Source: an uncultured Pseudomonadota bacterium (lineage in GTDB: Bacteria; Pseudomonadota; Gammaproteobacteria; Burkholderiales; SCOH01). From it: 5,893 nt of DNA. Below the pieces are notes generated by a model, which had not been told where the DNA came from, did no database searches, and was given only the letters and a program-made list of their open reading frames with translations. This document shows positions 4,682-5,893 of this stretch, one piece after another. The DNA lies in assembly GCA_937863215.1 (NCBI GenBank), contig CALMFQ010000423.1:1-5893 (forward strand). The letters are read 5' to 3'. Both the position numbers and the translations under genes were made by a program. The stretch's first letter is position 1; the number at the start of each line of letters is the position of its first letter.

Positions 4682-5863
4682 ATGCTTATCGACTTCTTTT
4701 ACCAGCTCAAACAAGCCCGTATTCCTGTCAGTATCAAGGAATTCCTCACTCTGCTCGAAGCGCTCGACAAACGCGTGATCTCCGGCAGTCTGGATGATTT
4801 CTACTACCTAGCGCGCACTTGCCTGGTGAAGGACGAAAAGCATTTCGACAAATTCGACAAGGTATTCGGCAGCTATTTCAAGGGCATCGAATCGCTGGGC
4901 GAACTGTTGACCGCCGACATCCCGGACGACTGGCTGCGCAAGGAGTTCGAGCGCTTTCTCAGCGAAGACGACAAGAAGCAGCTGGAAGCGCTCGGCTGGG
5001 ACAAGCTGATGGAAACCTTCAAGCAGCGCCTGAAAGAACAGAAAGAACGCCACGCCGGTGGCAACAAATGGATCGGTACCGGCGGCACCAGCCCGTTCGG
5101 AGCCAACGGCTACAACCCGGAAGGTATCCGCATCGGCCAGGAGCAATCTCGTCACCGCAAGGCGGTCAAAGTCTGGGATCAGCGCGAATTCAAGAATTTC
5201 GACGATCAGGTTCAGCTCGGCACGCGTAACATCAAGGTCGCGCTGCGCCGGTTGCGCCAGTTCGCCCGCGCTGGCGCCGAGGAAATCCTCGACCTGGACG
5301 GTACCATCAAGGCCACCGCCAACAATGCCGGCCACCTCGATCTGAAAATGGTGCCGGAGCTGCACAACAAGGTAAAAGTGCTGCTGTTTCTCGATGTCGG
5401 CGGTTCGATGGACGATCACATCCGTGTCTGCGAAGAACTGTTCTCGGCGGCCAAGACCGAATTCAAGCATCTGGAATATTTCTATTTCCACAACTGCGTC
5501 TACGAATCGGTATGGAAAGACAACAAGCGCCGCCATAACGAGCGCATGTCGACCTACGACGTACTCAATACCTACGGCGCCGACTACAAGCTGATTTTTG
5601 TCGGCGATGCAACCATGAGCCCGTACGAAATCGTCTATCCCAATGGCAGCGTCGAACACAACAATCCAGAGTCCGGCCAGGTCTGGCTACAACGGCTGCT
5701 GGATCAATACCAGAGCGCCATCTGGCTCAACCCGGTGGTAGAACAATATTGGGATTACACCGAATCGCTGCACTTGATCCGCCAGCAGATGCACGAGCGG
5801 ATGTTCCCGCTGACGCTGGAAGGTATCGAGCGCGCTATCAAGCGACTGAATCTGCGCGGCTGA
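4682..5863 (+). CDS. CoxE-like VWA domain protein
   Basis: This 393-residue protein matches the CoxE-like VWA family found next to MoxR AAA+ ATPases in many proteobacteria. The N-terminal third is helical and charged. A glycine-rich block, GGTSPFGANG (134-143), leads to the VWA domain at about 230-350. The metal site (MIDAS) is DVGGS (D238, S242) where DxSxS is canonical, and a later acidic residue is in FVGDATMS (D309). VWA proteins of this kind usually act with a MoxR ATPase in metal-dependent assembly or remodelling of other proteins; the client is unknown. There is no signal peptide or membrane helix, so it should be cytosolic. The start fits the family beginning MLIDFF, although no Shine-Dalgarno is visible and a strong stem-loop lies just upstream. 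It is divergent from the dehydrogenase operon, and no MoxR gene lies upstream. Confidence 0.87.
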   Translation: MLIDFFYQLKQARIPVSIKEFLTLLEALDKRVISGSLDDFYYLARTCLVKDEKHFDKFDKVFGSYFKGIESLGELLTADIPDDWLRKEFERFLSEDDKKQLEALGWDKLMETFKQRLKEQKERHAGGNKWIGTGGTSPFGANGYNPEGIRIGQEQSRHRKAVKVWDQREFKNFDDQVQLGTRNIKVALRRLRQFARAGAEEILDLDGTIKATANNAGHLDLKMVPELHNKVKVLLFLDVGGSMDDHIRVCEELFSAAKTEFKHLEYFYFHNCVYESVWKDNKRRHNERMSTYDVLNTYGADYKLIFVGDATMSPYEIVYPNGSVEHNNPESGQVWLQRLLDQYQSAIWLNPVVEQYWDYTESLHLIRQQMHERMFPLTLEGIERAIKRLNLRG

Positions 5864-5871
5864 GTGCTGTA

Positions 5872-5884
5872 CCGCTGGGAGCGG
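5872..5884. other. Small hairpin after the VWA gene
   Basis: CCGCT and AGCGG flank GGG, a 5-bp stem starting nine bases after the VWA stop codon. The window ends nine bases later with no T-run, so whether it is a terminator or part of a longer structure cannot be told. Confidence 0.25.
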
Positions 5885-5893
5885 CAAAACGAC

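Noticed and set aside
4808..5659. 283-codon open frame on the minus strand, antisense to the VWA gene
   Set aside because: It lies wholly within a well-supported VWA gene. Its Val/Phe-rich product has no recognisable motif and looks like a mirror of the sense codons.

Overview
The window looks like a chromosomal segment of a Gram-negative proteobacterium, most likely a betaproteobacterium. It is moderately GC-rich, has AlaA-like and Mth938-like genes side by side, and encodes a Tat-exported redox protein. Genus cannot be fixed from the sequence. No RNA gene, insertion sequence, phage gene, CRISPR array or replication origin was seen.

Layout, left to right. (1) Bases 1-92, minus strand: the first 30 codons of an AlaA-type alanine aminotransferase, cut by the window edge. 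(2) Bases 93-389: a divergent intergenic region with a perfect TATAAT box, an inverted repeat over the -35 area of that promoter, and a short palindrome nearer alaA. (3) Bases 390-755, plus strand: a small Mth938-like (NDUFAF3-related) protein. (4) Bases 807-4476, minus strand: a compact operon transcribed as aldehyde dehydrogenase (CalB/coniferyl-aldehyde type), then a small Tat-signal protein, then a GMC flavoprotein. (5) Bases 4477-4681: a control region with a TetR-type palindrome, a terminator-like hairpin facing the operon, and overlapping stem-loops ahead of the next gene. (6) Bases 4682-5863, plus strand: a CoxE-like von Willebrand factor A (VWA) domain protein.

The operon is the most interesting part. 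The GMC protein has no signal peptide but is encoded next to a small protein with a near-perfect twin-arginine signal. It also carries a C-x5-C-x3-C cluster with the same spacing as the 3Fe-4S ligands I recall for the catalytic subunit of Burkholderia FAD-glucose dehydrogenase. The likely reading is a membrane or periplasmic two-subunit alcohol dehydrogenase carried out by a hitchhiker Tat subunit. It would pass an aldehyde to a cytosolic NAD(P)-dependent aldehyde dehydrogenase and so complete alcohol to acid oxidation. The cytochrome c partner of the classical three-subunit enzymes is missing from the window, and so is the regulator expected to bind the palindrome. The true substrate cannot be read from sequence.

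The VWA gene is notable because its family is usually paired with a MoxR-type AAA+ ATPase. No such gene lies upstream here, and the sequence ends 30 bases past its stop codon.
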